Source: Flammeovirga pacifica (GTDB taxonomy: Bacteria > Bacteroidota > Bacteroidia > Cytophagales > Flammeovirgaceae). Taken from it: DNA of 64,000 nt. Shown here piece after piece: positions 36,383-44,792 of the stretch (position 1 is its first letter; the number at the start of each line of letters is the position of its first letter). The notes under the pieces are model-generated. The model worked only from the letters and a program-made list of their open reading frames with translations, was not told the DNA's origin and did not search any database. The translations under genes and the position numbers were made by a program. The stretch is taken from assembly GCF_000807855.2 (NCBI RefSeq), contig NZ_JRYR02000001.1:1791881-1855880 (forward strand). The letters run 5' to 3'.

Positions 36383-37828
36383 TTATTTGATTGCTTCTAA
36401 TCTCTTTTTCTCTCTCTTTTTATTCTTTGGTAAAAGATAGATATAAGAATTTTCTTCTGTTACTTCATCCCAACCTGCGTATACTTCTTCTTCCCATGCG
36501 AGTAACTCTTTCTTCATTTGCTCCACACGTTTAGTTTCGGTTTGTACTAAATTATTCTTCTCTGAGATATCATCTACTACATTAAATAATTCAAACTTAC
36601 CCGAATGGTATTTCTTCAATTTCCAATCACCATTCATTATTGCAGCATATTGATCTTCATATGAACGCATGAAATACAAGTTTCTTTCCTCTATTTCTTT
36701 ACCTTGAAGTAATGGTATTATACTTTTTCCTTGGATATTTTCATCCGTATATTTTTTACCTGAAGCTACTTCCATAAATGTAGGGAATAGATCAATAGTT
36801 TGAATTGGTGTGTTACATTCCGATCCTGCTTCTATCATTTTAGGATATTTGATGAACATTGGTACTCTTGCTCCTCCTTCACCTAAAGTATTTTGTCTTT
36901 TACCTCCAGCTAATGGACCATTTTCGAAGAAACCACCTTGATCAGAAGTTAAGATCACCATTGTGTTATCGTCCATGTTCAAACGTTTTAGAGTTGCCAT
37001 GATCTTACCCACCGAAATATCCAAACATTCTACCATTGCGTGGTATTCTGCATATTTTTGGTTCATACCTTGATCCAAATACTTTTGTATCAATTCTTTC
37101 TTACCAATATGAGGTCCGTGTACAGTGTAATACCAAACTGACAACATGAAAGGCTGATCTTTATCGTAGTTTTCTAAGAAATGGATGGTCGTATCAGTCA
37201 TCACATCTGTTAGATAAACTCCTTTTTTATCATCAAATTCTGTGTAGGCATTATTGTCTTTAAAAAACTTAGGATAGTAACTTCTTGGGTGACCATAATT
37301 ACTCACTCCAATTTGTTCATCAAACCCTTGATGAATTGGGTGATAAGGCTCATGACCTAAGTGCCACTTACCAATAAAAGCATTGTAATATCCAAACTCT
37401 TTTAGTTTTTCAGCATAAGTTATTTCTTCTAAAGGAAGCCAGTTTCTTGAACCTCTTCTTACAGGATCAGTTTCCCATTTATGGAATTCTTTTGTATTTG
37501 AACCATCCTCATGTTCGTGAGGAATATGACGTGGCATTTGTAAACGCGCTGCCTCTTTACCCGTTAACATTGATGCTCTACTTGGGCTACAAGTAGGTGT
37601 TGGAATATACGCTCTTGTAAATTCCATACTTTCCGTTTTGAGTTGGCTAATATTAGGTGTTTGGAAAGATTCTTTTCTGCCTTCCAAATCAGCCCAACCA
37701 TAATCGTCAACAAATAGTAAAACTATATTAGGTTGTTTTTCTTCCGTTTGCTGTGTTTTCTGTGCAGATGTACAACTTATTGCTCCTACAAATAATAGGA
37801 AAAGTAAACTATGTTTCATCATTTTCAT
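36383..37828 (-). CDS. Lipoprotein sulfatase with canonical CSPSR signature
   Basis: The start at 37828 gives a lipoprotein signal peptide with lipobox VGAISC; an in-frame ATG 18 codons earlier (37882) precedes unrelated residues. The enzyme begins NIVLLFVDDYGWADLEG (metal-binding Asp pair) and carries TPTCSPSRASMLTGK, where Cys80 is the formylglycine site. A later LTSDQGGFFENGPLAGGKR holds the second metal site. It is anchored to a membrane, probably facing the periplasm or the surface, and removes sulfate from a glycan. The neighbouring sulfatase gene (38046-39581) is on the same strand and likely co-functional. The substrate is unknown. Confidence 0.92.
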   Translation of the reverse strand: MKMMKHSLLFLLFVGAISCTSAQKTQQTEEKQPNIVLLFVDDYGWADLEGRKESFQTPNISQLKTESMEFTRAYIPTPTCSPSRASMLTGKEAARLQMPRHIPHEHEDGSNTKEFHKWETDPVRRGSRNWLPLEEITYAEKLKEFGYYNAFIGKWHLGHEPYHPIHQGFDEQIGVSNYGHPRSYYPKFFKDNNAYTEFDDKKGVYLTDVMTDTTIHFLENYDKDQPFMLSVWYYTVHGPHIGKKELIQKYLDQGMNQKYAEYHAMVECLDISVGKIMATLKRLNMDDNTMVILTSDQGGFFENGPLAGGKRQNTLGEGGARVPMFIKYPKMIEAGSECNTPIQTIDLFPTFMEVASGKKYTDENIQGKSIIPLLQGKEIEERNLYFMRSYEDQYAAIMNGDWKLKKYHSGKFELFNVVDDISEKNNLVQTETKRVEQMKKELLAWEEEVYAGWDEVTEENSYIYLLPKNKKREKKRLEAIK

Positions 37829-37985
37829 TTCGTTTAATTGATGTTTACAAATGTCGAAAAGAAGACTTTCAATGGTGTCCATTTACATCTAAAAAATGTG
37901 CCTATTCGTCAATTTATCACCAATAGGTATCATAATATGTTGTTTTCGATTATTGACTTAAAAGTGCATCAAATATTAAGCGAAA

Positions 37986-38013
37986 AAAAACACCTCTTTA
38001 TAGAGGTGTTTTT
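37986..38013. terminator. Terminator of the CSTNR sulfatase gene
   Basis: A 12-bp perfect stem (37986-37997 with 38002-38013) with a 4-base loop is bounded by A and T runs, so it can act in both directions. It lies 30 bases after the stop codon of the minus-strand sulfatase gene. Confidence 0.8.
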
Positions 38014-38045
38014 ATTAAATAAGTGGTCACACATCTTAATTCTAA

Positions 38046-39581
38046 CTATATACTACTGTCTATTTTGATTTCACTGATTGTTTTTTTTTCTTTAGCTAAG
38101 TGTCTTTTGTATAATTTTGAAAACTTCTTATGTCCAATTTCTTCTCCATCCACCATTCTTTGATAGTCTTCCGGATAATGTTCTTTCACGAAGTTCACTG
38201 CCGCCAATCCCGGTACAGGTTTTGGATTATAAACATTAGAAACGGGTGTCATTTTCTTATCCATCTCTAACGCTTCTTCTCTCATTTTAAGTAACACATT
38301 CTTATACTCAGGGTTATTCACCAAGTTTTGTGTTTCATTAGGATCATTTATAAAATCGTACAACTCTTCTACAGGTTTAGAAGAAGCAAACCAACGTTGT
38401 TGTATATCGTTTAATTTTCCTTCCTTTTCTAAAGTACGCATCACATGAACTGCAGGTCTATACCATTCCAAATAACCTTGATGTGCATCATAAGGTATCT
38501 CTGGTTTATCATTTCTAATATATCGAAAACGATCTCCTGTGATAGAACTAACTTGCTCTGGAATTTCATCCCACAAACCTCTAAAAGAATAGACATTTTT
38601 ACGATCGAAGTGCTCGTCAATAAATGATTGGCCTGTTAAATAATCAGGAAGCTCGACTCCTGCAATATCTAAAATGGTAGCCGTAATATCTGTACTTGCA
38701 ATTATTTGCTGTGATTCTTTATCATGTTCATATCCTTTTGGCCATTTTACAATTAGAGGAATTCTCGATCCTGGATCGAATAAATAACCTTTACCTTTGA
38801 TATTACAACGTCCATTATCTCCAATAACAATAATGATGGTATTATCATATATACCTTTTGCTTTTAATTCTTCAATCAGCATTTTCATTTCATTATCGGC
38901 GTATTCGATTTGATCTAAATACTTGGCCCAATCCAAACGAATAGCAGGATGATCTGCATATTCTGGTGGAAGTTGTACATCTGCTGGGTTAACCGGATGT
39001 TTTGATTGCTCTCTTACATCAGACCACCAATCACCTCTATGTGTTACAGCCAACTGAATCTGAGCAAAAAATGGCTGATCATCTGCTGTGAATTCATCAA
39101 ACTTATCAAAAAGTCCATAATCTTTTTCCCAATTACCAATAGGTTTGTGTTTGAAGTTTACATCAATTTTACGCCCCTTTTTCATCACATTTTTATGACC
39201 TAAAATGTTGGTGTATCCTTCTTGTTTTAATAAATAAGTGAAGGGTTGAAAAGGTGCCGATAGAGGTTCATCTCTATTACTTCTATGATGTTGTGTATTA
39301 GTTAATCTTTGGTGGGCTCCAACCATCATGGCAGAACGGTTAGTAGAACAGATAGAGGCTGTTCCATAACAATTGTAATATAACGTTCCTTCTTCAGCTA
39401 ATGCATTAAAAGTAGGTGTTTTTACTGCTGGCATACCGTAACATTCAAAGTCATTACTAATATCTTCCAACATTACCCAAACGATATTAGGTTTATCCAT
39501 TGTTTTTGTTTGCTCTTCACTTTTACAAGAGAAGAATAAACATAATAACGCTACTAAAAAACAGGTCTTAAATAATTTCAT
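38046..39581 (-). CDS. Lipoprotein sulfatase with the unusual signature CSTNR
   Basis: The start at 39581 gives a lipoprotein signal peptide with lipobox LFFSC; an ATG 11 codons earlier (39614) is less likely. The enzyme opens NIVWVMLEDISNDFECYG, holds the formylglycine candidate Cys78 in ASICSTNRSAMMVGA, and has VIGDNGRCNIKGKGYLFDPGSRIP for the second metal site. The signature third position is Thr rather than Pro or Ala; this C-x-T-x-R form occurs in a branch resembling heparan N-sulfatases. It should be anchored in the envelope and remove sulfate from a polysaccharide, together with the next sulfatase on the same strand. Confidence 0.85.
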   Translation of the reverse strand: MKLFKTCFLVALLCLFFSCKSEEQTKTMDKPNIVWVMLEDISNDFECYGMPAVKTPTFNALAEEGTLYYNCYGTASICSTNRSAMMVGAHQRLTNTQHHRSNRDEPLSAPFQPFTYLLKQEGYTNILGHKNVMKKGRKIDVNFKHKPIGNWEKDYGLFDKFDEFTADDQPFFAQIQLAVTHRGDWWSDVREQSKHPVNPADVQLPPEYADHPAIRLDWAKYLDQIEYADNEMKMLIEELKAKGIYDNTIIIVIGDNGRCNIKGKGYLFDPGSRIPLIVKWPKGYEHDKESQQIIASTDITATILDIAGVELPDYLTGQSFIDEHFDRKNVYSFRGLWDEIPEQVSSITGDRFRYIRNDKPEIPYDAHQGYLEWYRPAVHVMRTLEKEGKLNDIQQRWFASSKPVEELYDFINDPNETQNLVNNPEYKNVLLKMREEALEMDKKMTPVSNVYNPKPVPGLAAVNFVKEHYPEDYQRMVDGEEIGHKKFSKLYKRHLAKEKKTISEIKIDSSI

Positions 39582-39693
39582 TTCAATCGAAAAATGTTTG
39601 TTTGTATAGTTCAAATGTCATTATTATTCATGAATAAAATGTATCCCTCCATAATAATTGTGTTATAATTAGATGAATCATAAATAAAAAACA

Positions 39694-39730
39694 AAAGCTC
39701 ATCATCGTTTTTATAAGGATAATGAGCTTT
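39694..39730 (-). terminator. Second hairpin upstream of the sulfatase, terminator-like
   Basis: AAAGCTCAT (39694-39702) pairs with ATGAGCTTT (39722-39730) over 19 bases; on the minus strand T-rich sequence follows. It lies about 70 bases beyond another terminator at 39797-39814, so it may back that one up. Confidence 0.55.
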
Positions 39731-39796
39731 CATCGCTAGATCAAAATATCTTTAAAGGTTTTATTATTTAGGAACGGAATTCTTTTTCATAAAAAA

Positions 39797-39814
39797 ACCC
39801 ACTAAAAAGTGGGT
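39797..39814 (-). terminator. Terminator overlapping the stop codon of the 118-residue gene
   Basis: ACCCACT (39797-39803) pairs with AGTGGGT (39808-39814) over AAAA. The minus strand continues with seven T. The stem includes the TAG stop codon (39802-39804) of the gene it ends. Confidence 0.75.
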
Positions 39815-40158
39815 GAAAATTTTTCTATTTTTTGTTTTGTATCAAGTTGAGCTTGCTTCACCCAACGTTGAAATTGTTTCATTTTTCTATCTAATTCAGA
39901 CGGTTGAGCACTCACTATAGAAGAATAAACCACCAAATCATTATGATTGACTTCTTCTATACCAAAAGACTCTCTAAACTTACTATTAGATAATAATTCT
40001 CTGTTAATTTTTTCAGAACGATCACGGCTCTCTTTTATGTTATGTGATAAGACTTTAAATGCAAAAGTAGCTGCATGTACTGAACCTCTTTTTAATTTCA
40101 GGCCCCATTTAAAGTCAAGCCGAGTAGTCGAAAATAACTCTGTGGATACTTGGCTCAT
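39802..40158 (-). CDS. Small helical protein of unknown function
   Basis: The 118-residue product is soluble, rich in Lys, Arg, Ser and Gln, and predicted mostly helical, with a C-terminal amphipathic stretch (ELDRKMKQFQRWVKQAQLDTKQKIE). No signal peptide, cysteine pair or known motif is visible, and I do not recognise the family. The intrinsic terminator built into its stop codon supports it as a real, separately transcribed gene. Its position between sulfatase and ammonium transporter genes gives no hint of function. Confidence 0.55.
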   Translation of the reverse strand: MSQVSTELFSTTRLDFKWGLKLKRGSVHAATFAFKVLSHNIKESRDRSEKINRELLSNSKFRESFGIEEVNHNDLVVYSSIVSAQPSELDRKMKQFQRWVKQAQLDTKQKIEKFSPTF

Positions 40159-40417
40159 TTTATATGTGTTATATATGTGTGTAAGTGTGTAAACTAAATA
40201 TGGATAAATAGATTGTTATGCATTCCTACTTATCAAGTATAGTATAAATATACGCAAACCAATTTTCATATTTAAGTTTTGATAGATAAATAAACGTATT
40301 TTTTACACTTTGGTTTTATAATCAGAACATTATTTTTGGGATTTGAGTTTCTTTATGATTTCACACACTACTTTTTTCTTTAAAATTCATCTCCTTTTTA
40401 TAAGAATCAATAATAAA
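40159..40417. other. AT-rich intergenic region upstream of the 118-residue gene
   Basis: No coding frame or clear promoter was found. A TGTG/TATA-rich stretch (40160-40195) directly precedes the start codon. Confidence 0.35.
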
Positions 40418-40419
40418 AA

Positions 40420-40451
40420 AAGAGGTGTACTCAAGCTTTGAGCCACCTCTT
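40420..40451 (-). terminator. Terminator of the ammonium transporter gene
   Basis: AAGAGGTG (40420-40427) pairs with CACCTCTT (40444-40451), with an inner CTCAA/TTGAG stem. The minus strand continues with a T run. Confidence 0.8.
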
Positions 40452-40501
40452 AATAATTATATAAAATAGGATGTTTATATAAATAATTTTAATATTCTAT
40501 A

Positions 40502-42052
40502 TCATGCATGCATGAGTGGTTCATTTTTTAGAGAACTCTCTTTTAGAACACTTAATTGCCTTAATGATTCTTCTATATTTACTTTTTCTCCTCCTGCATC
40601 AATAAAAGCTACTCTCTCATTTTGAATTAAACCATCTCGATATGATTTACTTAGATCAATAAAATTTTTAATGTTAATTAGATTGTATCCTTTTCCTGAG
40701 ACCTTTATAGAAGCATATTGTATTTTCTTCTCTCCTTCTTTTTCATAAAAGTCCTTTGGCATTTTTCGTCCTGCCATCATTCCTCCTAATTCTTGTTCCG
40801 GAGATACTCTTAAACCATATAAGGATTTAATAGTTTTGAACATGATAAAAGAAACTAATACTGTAAAAGCAATACAAACTTCCACTCCAATAGCTTGTAC
40901 TAAAAGTTGTTCCCAACGTGGTAACATCAACAACTCCTCTTTACCGAACAAAGCCACGCATAATGTACCGAAAATACCACCAAACCCATGTACTGGGATA
41001 GCACCAACAGGATCATCGAATTTCAATACTTTCAATATTAGATCAAATGATAAATTATGAATAATTCCAGCTAAAAGTCCAATAATTAATGCACTTGAGG
41101 GAGATACAACATTACAACAAGCTGTAATTGCCACCAACCCTGTCAAAGCACCTCCTGCCATTTTCTCAATTAATTCAGTACGATCTTGGAAAAAATAACA
41201 GAAAATAAACGCTGAAAAACAAGAAGCAGCACCTGCCACATTTGTATTCAATATGATTGTATATACATCGTTGCCAAAGGTTAAAGTGCTACCTCCATTG
41301 AAGCCCCACCAACCTACCCAAAGTAAAATTACTCCAAGTATTGAATAAGAATAATCTGATGCTTTTATAGGTAAGATTTTACCATTCATATCAAATCGAC
41401 CTAGTCTTGGTCCGACAAGAATAATTCCTACTAAGCCTACAGTTGCTCCTAATGTGTGTACTACTGTAGATCCTGCAAAATCCATAAATCCGATTTCAGC
41501 CAACCAAGCATGATTGGTTGGATCTAAAATATTTCCCCAGGCCCAATGACCAAATACCGGGTAAATAATAATAGCTGTAATTAAAGATCCTATTAAATAA
41601 GGTAATAAACCTGTTCTTCCTGACATGGCTCCAGAGACGATGGTTAAAGCAGTACCTGCAAAAGCCACCTGAAAAAGGAAAAAGACGATTCCAGGAATCC
41701 CTATTCCTGATTTTGTTAGATCACCACCTGCAAACAGATCGGTATTAAATCCGATGATACCATAAAGTGAATCTCCAAACATGAATCCATAACCTAGCAG
41801 AAAAAAGCCTAACATACCTGCTACCATATCCATCAAGTTTTTTGCTCCTACTCCGGTTCTATGCTCGGATTTAACAAGTCCTGTTTCTAAAGTTTTAAAA
41901 CCAGCTTGCATAAGAAAAACAAGAATCGCACATAATAGCACCCAAAGGCTGTCTATATTAAATGACTGTTCGCTTGTATCGTAAATTGTGTCATTGGCCC
42001 ATAAAAAAATAGGCATAGTAAGGCCAATGCATAAGAGTTTTAATCTTAACAT
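40502..42052 (-). CDS. amt: Ammonium transporter (Amt family) with an atypical C-terminal tail
   Basis: The 516-residue protein has a signal peptide and 11 membrane helices. Amt landmarks follow: FKTLETGLVKSEHRTG, DFAGSTVVHTLGATVGLVG with the first pore His, WVGWWGFNGGSTL, and VHGFGGIFGTL with the second pore His region. It takes up ammonium (as NH3) from the periplasm. After the last helix the usual tail motif Gly-Leu-Arg-Val-Ser-x-Glu-x-Glu-x-x-Gly-Leu-Asp-x-x-Glu-His-Gly is only half kept (GLRVSPEQELGGMMAGRK), and an extra segment of about 90 residues follows with no family I know. No GlnB/PII gene is adjacent. Confidence 0.92.
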   Translation of the reverse strand: MLRLKLLCIGLTMPIFLWANDTIYDTSEQSFNIDSLWVLLCAILVFLMQAGFKTLETGLVKSEHRTGVGAKNLMDMVAGMLGFFLLGYGFMFGDSLYGIIGFNTDLFAGGDLTKSGIGIPGIVFFLFQVAFAGTALTIVSGAMSGRTGLLPYLIGSLITAIIIYPVFGHWAWGNILDPTNHAWLAEIGFMDFAGSTVVHTLGATVGLVGIILVGPRLGRFDMNGKILPIKASDYSYSILGVILLWVGWWGFNGGSTLTFGNDVYTIILNTNVAGAASCFSAFIFCYFFQDRTELIEKMAGGALTGLVAITACCNVVSPSSALIIGLLAGIIHNLSFDLILKVLKFDDPVGAIPVHGFGGIFGTLCVALFGKEELLMLPRWEQLLVQAIGVEVCIAFTVLVSFIMFKTIKSLYGLRVSPEQELGGMMAGRKMPKDFYEKEGEKKIQYASIKVSGKGYNLINIKNFIDLSKSYRDGLIQNERVAFIDAGGEKVNIEESLRQLSVLKESSLKNEPLMHA

Positions 42053-42211
42053 AAAGTAATAATGTTAGTTGTATAAGGTGAAAAATAAGATCGAGATGCA
42101 CACGAAAATTTTGTTACGCAATTATACGTACAACAATATTAAAAAAGCAAAGAAATGATTAAAATATTACATTATTAGTATAAAAAATATGTAAATACCC
42201 TTATTTCACAT

Positions 42212-42247
42212 AAAAAAAGAGTAATCACTTTACGTAATTACCCTTAA
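42212..42247 (-). terminator. Terminator of the dehydrogenase-like gene
   Basis: On the minus strand GGGTAAT pairs with ATTACTC (one G-T pair), followed by seven T. It lies about 20 bases after the stop codon of the 42267-43475 gene. Confidence 0.6.
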
Positions 42248-42266
42248 ATTTTATAACAAATATTGA

Positions 42267-43475
42267 TTAGTTATTACCATCAACATAATCTTGTAAGTAT
42301 TTAAACTTAGGTGTTAAAGCTTTACCATGAGTGATGGTTGCTCTTTCAATCACACCTTTATCTTTTACAAACAGATCTTCTAATACATTATCAATCATTT
42401 GTCTTCCGAATGCTTCTGAAGCATCTCTTGGAAGTTCATTCGGTAGATTATCAACAGCCATCACTGTTATATTTTCTTTACTTGATAACGCATCCTCTAC
42501 TTCACCTGTTGTTGGATTATAATCATATAAAGGATCTGCAATCGTAGATGGTTGTTTTGTTGATGGAATAGAACCTTCAATATCACAAGTAATATCAGCA
42601 ATCACTTTAATTTTAAAATCGCTCTTATTCATATCCTCTTTTGTGAATAATACTGGAGATGCAGGATGCCAAAATGCTCCGGCCACCAACATATCCGCAA
42701 TGTTATTTAACTCACTAAAAGTGGAATTGTAATCAGAAGGAGCATCAAAAAACTCTTTGAGCACAAATGGCTTACCTTCTTTATGTTCATGATAATCTTT
42801 CGATCTTAACTGTACAAATACAGGCTTTTCAAATGAGTTATCTATAAAATCTTGCTTACTCACTTTCTTTAACCCAGCCGCTAAGAGAGTCTCAACAGCA
42901 CCATTAGATACTCTACCAGATCCTGTAATTGCAATTTTATAATCATTTGGCAATTTTACCTTTTTGCACTCAATCCACATCTCATTTAAATCATGACATA
43001 AATGAGCAGGTTTAAGATCATAGGTACCCATTCTTTTACCATAGGCTAATAACCCATTATACGCCCCCACTAATCCTGCAAAACGACCAAAGGCAATTAC
43101 TCTAGAACCATCTTCTCTAGTTAGCACCTCGTAATCCATAATGTCAATATTGTTTTTTAATATTGCTCTTAATAACTCCCTATTATAAGGTTGCTTTTTT
43201 ATGGTATGAGAGAAGAAAAAGTACTTTTTATCTGGAACTAACTCAGGAATTGGCACCTCCTTTATTCCCAAAAGGATATCACAATCAGAGACATCGTCTA
43301 CTACAGCAATACCAACTTCTTCATATTCTGCATCTGTATAACATCTAATTGGACTCTTTTGAACATAAATTTCAACATTAGGATATTGCTCTAATACTTC
43401 CTCACATTGTGCGGGAGTAAGTGCTACTCTTTTGTCTTCAGGTATTTTACCCTCCTTTATAATTCCTACTTTCAT
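42267..43475 (-). CDS. Saccharopine/alanine dehydrogenase-like NAD(P)-dependent enzyme
   Basis: The 402-residue protein opens MKVGIIKEGKIPEDKRVALTPAQ, the typical start of the alanine dehydrogenase / transhydrogenase / saccharopine dehydrogenase N-terminal domain. A Rossmann part follows (IAITGSGRVSNGAVETLLAAG near residue 170). FSHTIKKQPYNRELLRAIL and DYEVLTREDGSRVIAFGRFAG match the yeast-type saccharopine dehydrogenase (lysine-forming) branch. It probably performs an NAD(P)-linked amino-acid reaction in the cytoplasm, in lysine or glutamate metabolism; the exact substrate is uncertain. It lies about 215 bases upstream of the ammonium transporter gene on the same strand but is separated from it by a terminator. 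Confidence 0.75.
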   Translation of the reverse strand: MKVGIIKEGKIPEDKRVALTPAQCEEVLEQYPNVEIYVQKSPIRCYTDAEYEEVGIAVVDDVSDCDILLGIKEVPIPELVPDKKYFFFSHTIKKQPYNRELLRAILKNNIDIMDYEVLTREDGSRVIAFGRFAGLVGAYNGLLAYGKRMGTYDLKPAHLCHDLNEMWIECKKVKLPNDYKIAITGSGRVSNGAVETLLAAGLKKVSKQDFIDNSFEKPVFVQLRSKDYHEHKEGKPFVLKEFFDAPSDYNSTFSELNNIADMLVAGAFWHPASPVLFTKEDMNKSDFKIKVIADITCDIEGSIPSTKQPSTIADPLYDYNPTTGEVEDALSSKENITVMAVDNLPNELPRDASEAFGRQMIDNVLEDLFVKDKGVIERATITHGKALTPKFKYLQDYVDGNN

Positions 43476-43621
43476 ATATGTGTATGTGTTTAAACTTTCT
43501 TGTAAATGCCTATTTTGGCTATTTAAGTGAAGATGTAAAAAAAAATGTAATTGCCCAAGTGCTTTAACTTATGTATAGTTCGATTTAGTACTAAAGCACA
43601 TCGTGATAAATAATCATTTGA

Positions 43622-44197
43622 TTATAATTCGGGAATAAATTTATCTACATAACCCTGTAGACCAATTTTCGTCCCCCTTTCCGTTGGTAAAAACTTCCAC
43701 CCTGTTGCCTCTCTTACTAAACGAGCAAACTCTACTTCTGTATCATCACTAAAGTCTGCATCCAAATCGTAATGTAAAATTTCTTGACTGTTCGATAAAT
43801 TAACTACACGAATGTATGCCTCTTCCAACTGCCCGAAGTTATGTCTTCGAGCTTTTGCATCATATATACTTACAATAAAACGAAGTTCTTTTACCACAGG
43901 AGAGATATATGGTAGATTAATCAAGATTTCTTCATCATCACCTTCAGCATCTCCAGTTCTATTATCACCTTTATGTTTGACCATACCATCAGGAGAGGTC
44001 AGGTTATTGTAAAAAACAAAGTATTCATCAGAAGGCAACTTCCCGTCTTCACCCAACATAAATACAGAAGCATCTAAGTCTAACTGACCACCTTTCCTCA
44101 CTTCCCATCCAAGACCTACTTTAACCTTAGATAGAATTTGATTATCCTCTGCACTTAATTTTACTCCTTTTCCCTTTTTTATAATTTCAGTTGGCAT
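43622..44197 (-). CDS. TerD-family protein
   Basis: The 191-residue protein matches TerD of the tellurite/stress-response ter system. VGLGWEVRKGGQLDLDASVFMLGEDGK and KGDNRTGDAEGDDEEILINLPYI carry the Asp/Glu residues that bind two Ca2+, and RHNFGQLEEAYIRVVN follows. TerD proteins are cytoplasmic or membrane-peripheral beta-sandwich proteins of stress or phage-response gene clusters. No other ter genes lie in this window, so it stands alone. It borders the decayed accessory patch (44.2-46.5 kb). Confidence 0.9.
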   Translation of the reverse strand: MPTEIIKKGKGVKLSAEDNQILSKVKVGLGWEVRKGGQLDLDASVFMLGEDGKLPSDEYFVFYNNLTSPDGMVKHKGDNRTGDAEGDDEEILINLPYISPVVKELRFIVSIYDAKARRHNFGQLEEAYIRVVNLSNSQEILHYDLDADFSDDTEVEFARLVREATGWKFLPTERGTKIGLQGYVDKFIPEL

Positions 44198-44405
44198 AAA
44201 AATCTATTATTTAGCAACTACAAATTTCCATAAACACCTGTTTATTACTACTAAGTAAATACATCAATACATATAATACCAACAAACATGGCTTCAAAAA
44301 TAATTAACCAAGAAATACATTAATGTTTATCAATTCAAAAACACAAAATATTGAATCACCTTTTTTTATGGATAACCCTGTGATTCTTTATTAATTACTT
44401 CATTT

Positions 44406-44507
44406 TTAAATCTTACCTATTGAGCATCTTAATCCATTGATGATAGCATTAAAAGCAGGCATATTAACTAGTTGAACATCTCTCCCATCAGAATCAATAA
44501 TAAAATA
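44406..44507 (-). pseudogene. Possible C-terminal protein remnant
   Basis: A minus-strand open frame of 33 codons reads YFIIDSDGRDVQLV and ends NGLRCSIGKI-stop. An in-frame stop lies just upstream of it. The composition is protein-like and it begins beside the mnmE remnant on the opposite strand. I cannot name the parent gene. It may be chance. Confidence 0.25.
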
Positions 44508-44532
44508 GGATTATTCATTACATAATTATAAG

Positions 44533-44735
44533 ATGACCAACGCTAGAAATTATCAAACATTCAGGAAACTATGAAAGCATTGGATGATGTGATTAATAGT
44601 ATTGACATGGAAATGACAGGTGGTTTTCTTGCGATTGATATTCGATCTTCATTGCATCACCTTGGATAAATTAGTGGTGAGGTAACTATAGATAAAGTGT
44701 TGGAGTATATAATTAGTAAGTTCTGTTTTGGCTAG
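44533..44735 (+). pseudogene. mnmE: Decayed remnant of the 3' end of mnmE (tRNA modification GTPase)
   Basis: The plus strand reads TNARNYQTF, then, after a one-base frameshift near 44560, QETMKALDDVINSIDMEMT and GFLAIDIRSSLHHLG, an in-frame TAA (44667-44669, where relatives have Gln), then ISGEVTIDKVLEYIISKFCFG-stop. This is the C-terminal helical region of MnmE, which normally ends K-F-C-I-G-K and needs that Cys. About 67 codons remain, with one frameshift, one internal stop and a changed end. No GTPase domain precedes it. A working mnmE must lie elsewhere. The 3' end of mnmE is a known integration site of genomic islands (SGI1-type), so this could be a scar of an element; that link is inference. 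Confidence 0.7.
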
Positions 44736-44792
44736 TAGGTATAAAAAAATAGCTTTAATGATATTGATAATATGAGGGGTGATATAATAATA

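Noticed and set aside
36383-39581. The two sulfatase genes as one operon with the GH71-like gene.
   Set aside because: Terminators lie between each pair, so they are probably separate transcripts even if they act together.
39694-39814. The two neighbouring hairpins as bounds of a small RNA.
   Set aside because: Both have the T tract on the same (minus) side and no promoter lies between them, so they look like tandem terminators.
43622-44197. A full ter stress operon around the TerD gene.
   Set aside because: No TerZ, TerB, TerC or related gene is adjacent; only the single TerD gene is present.
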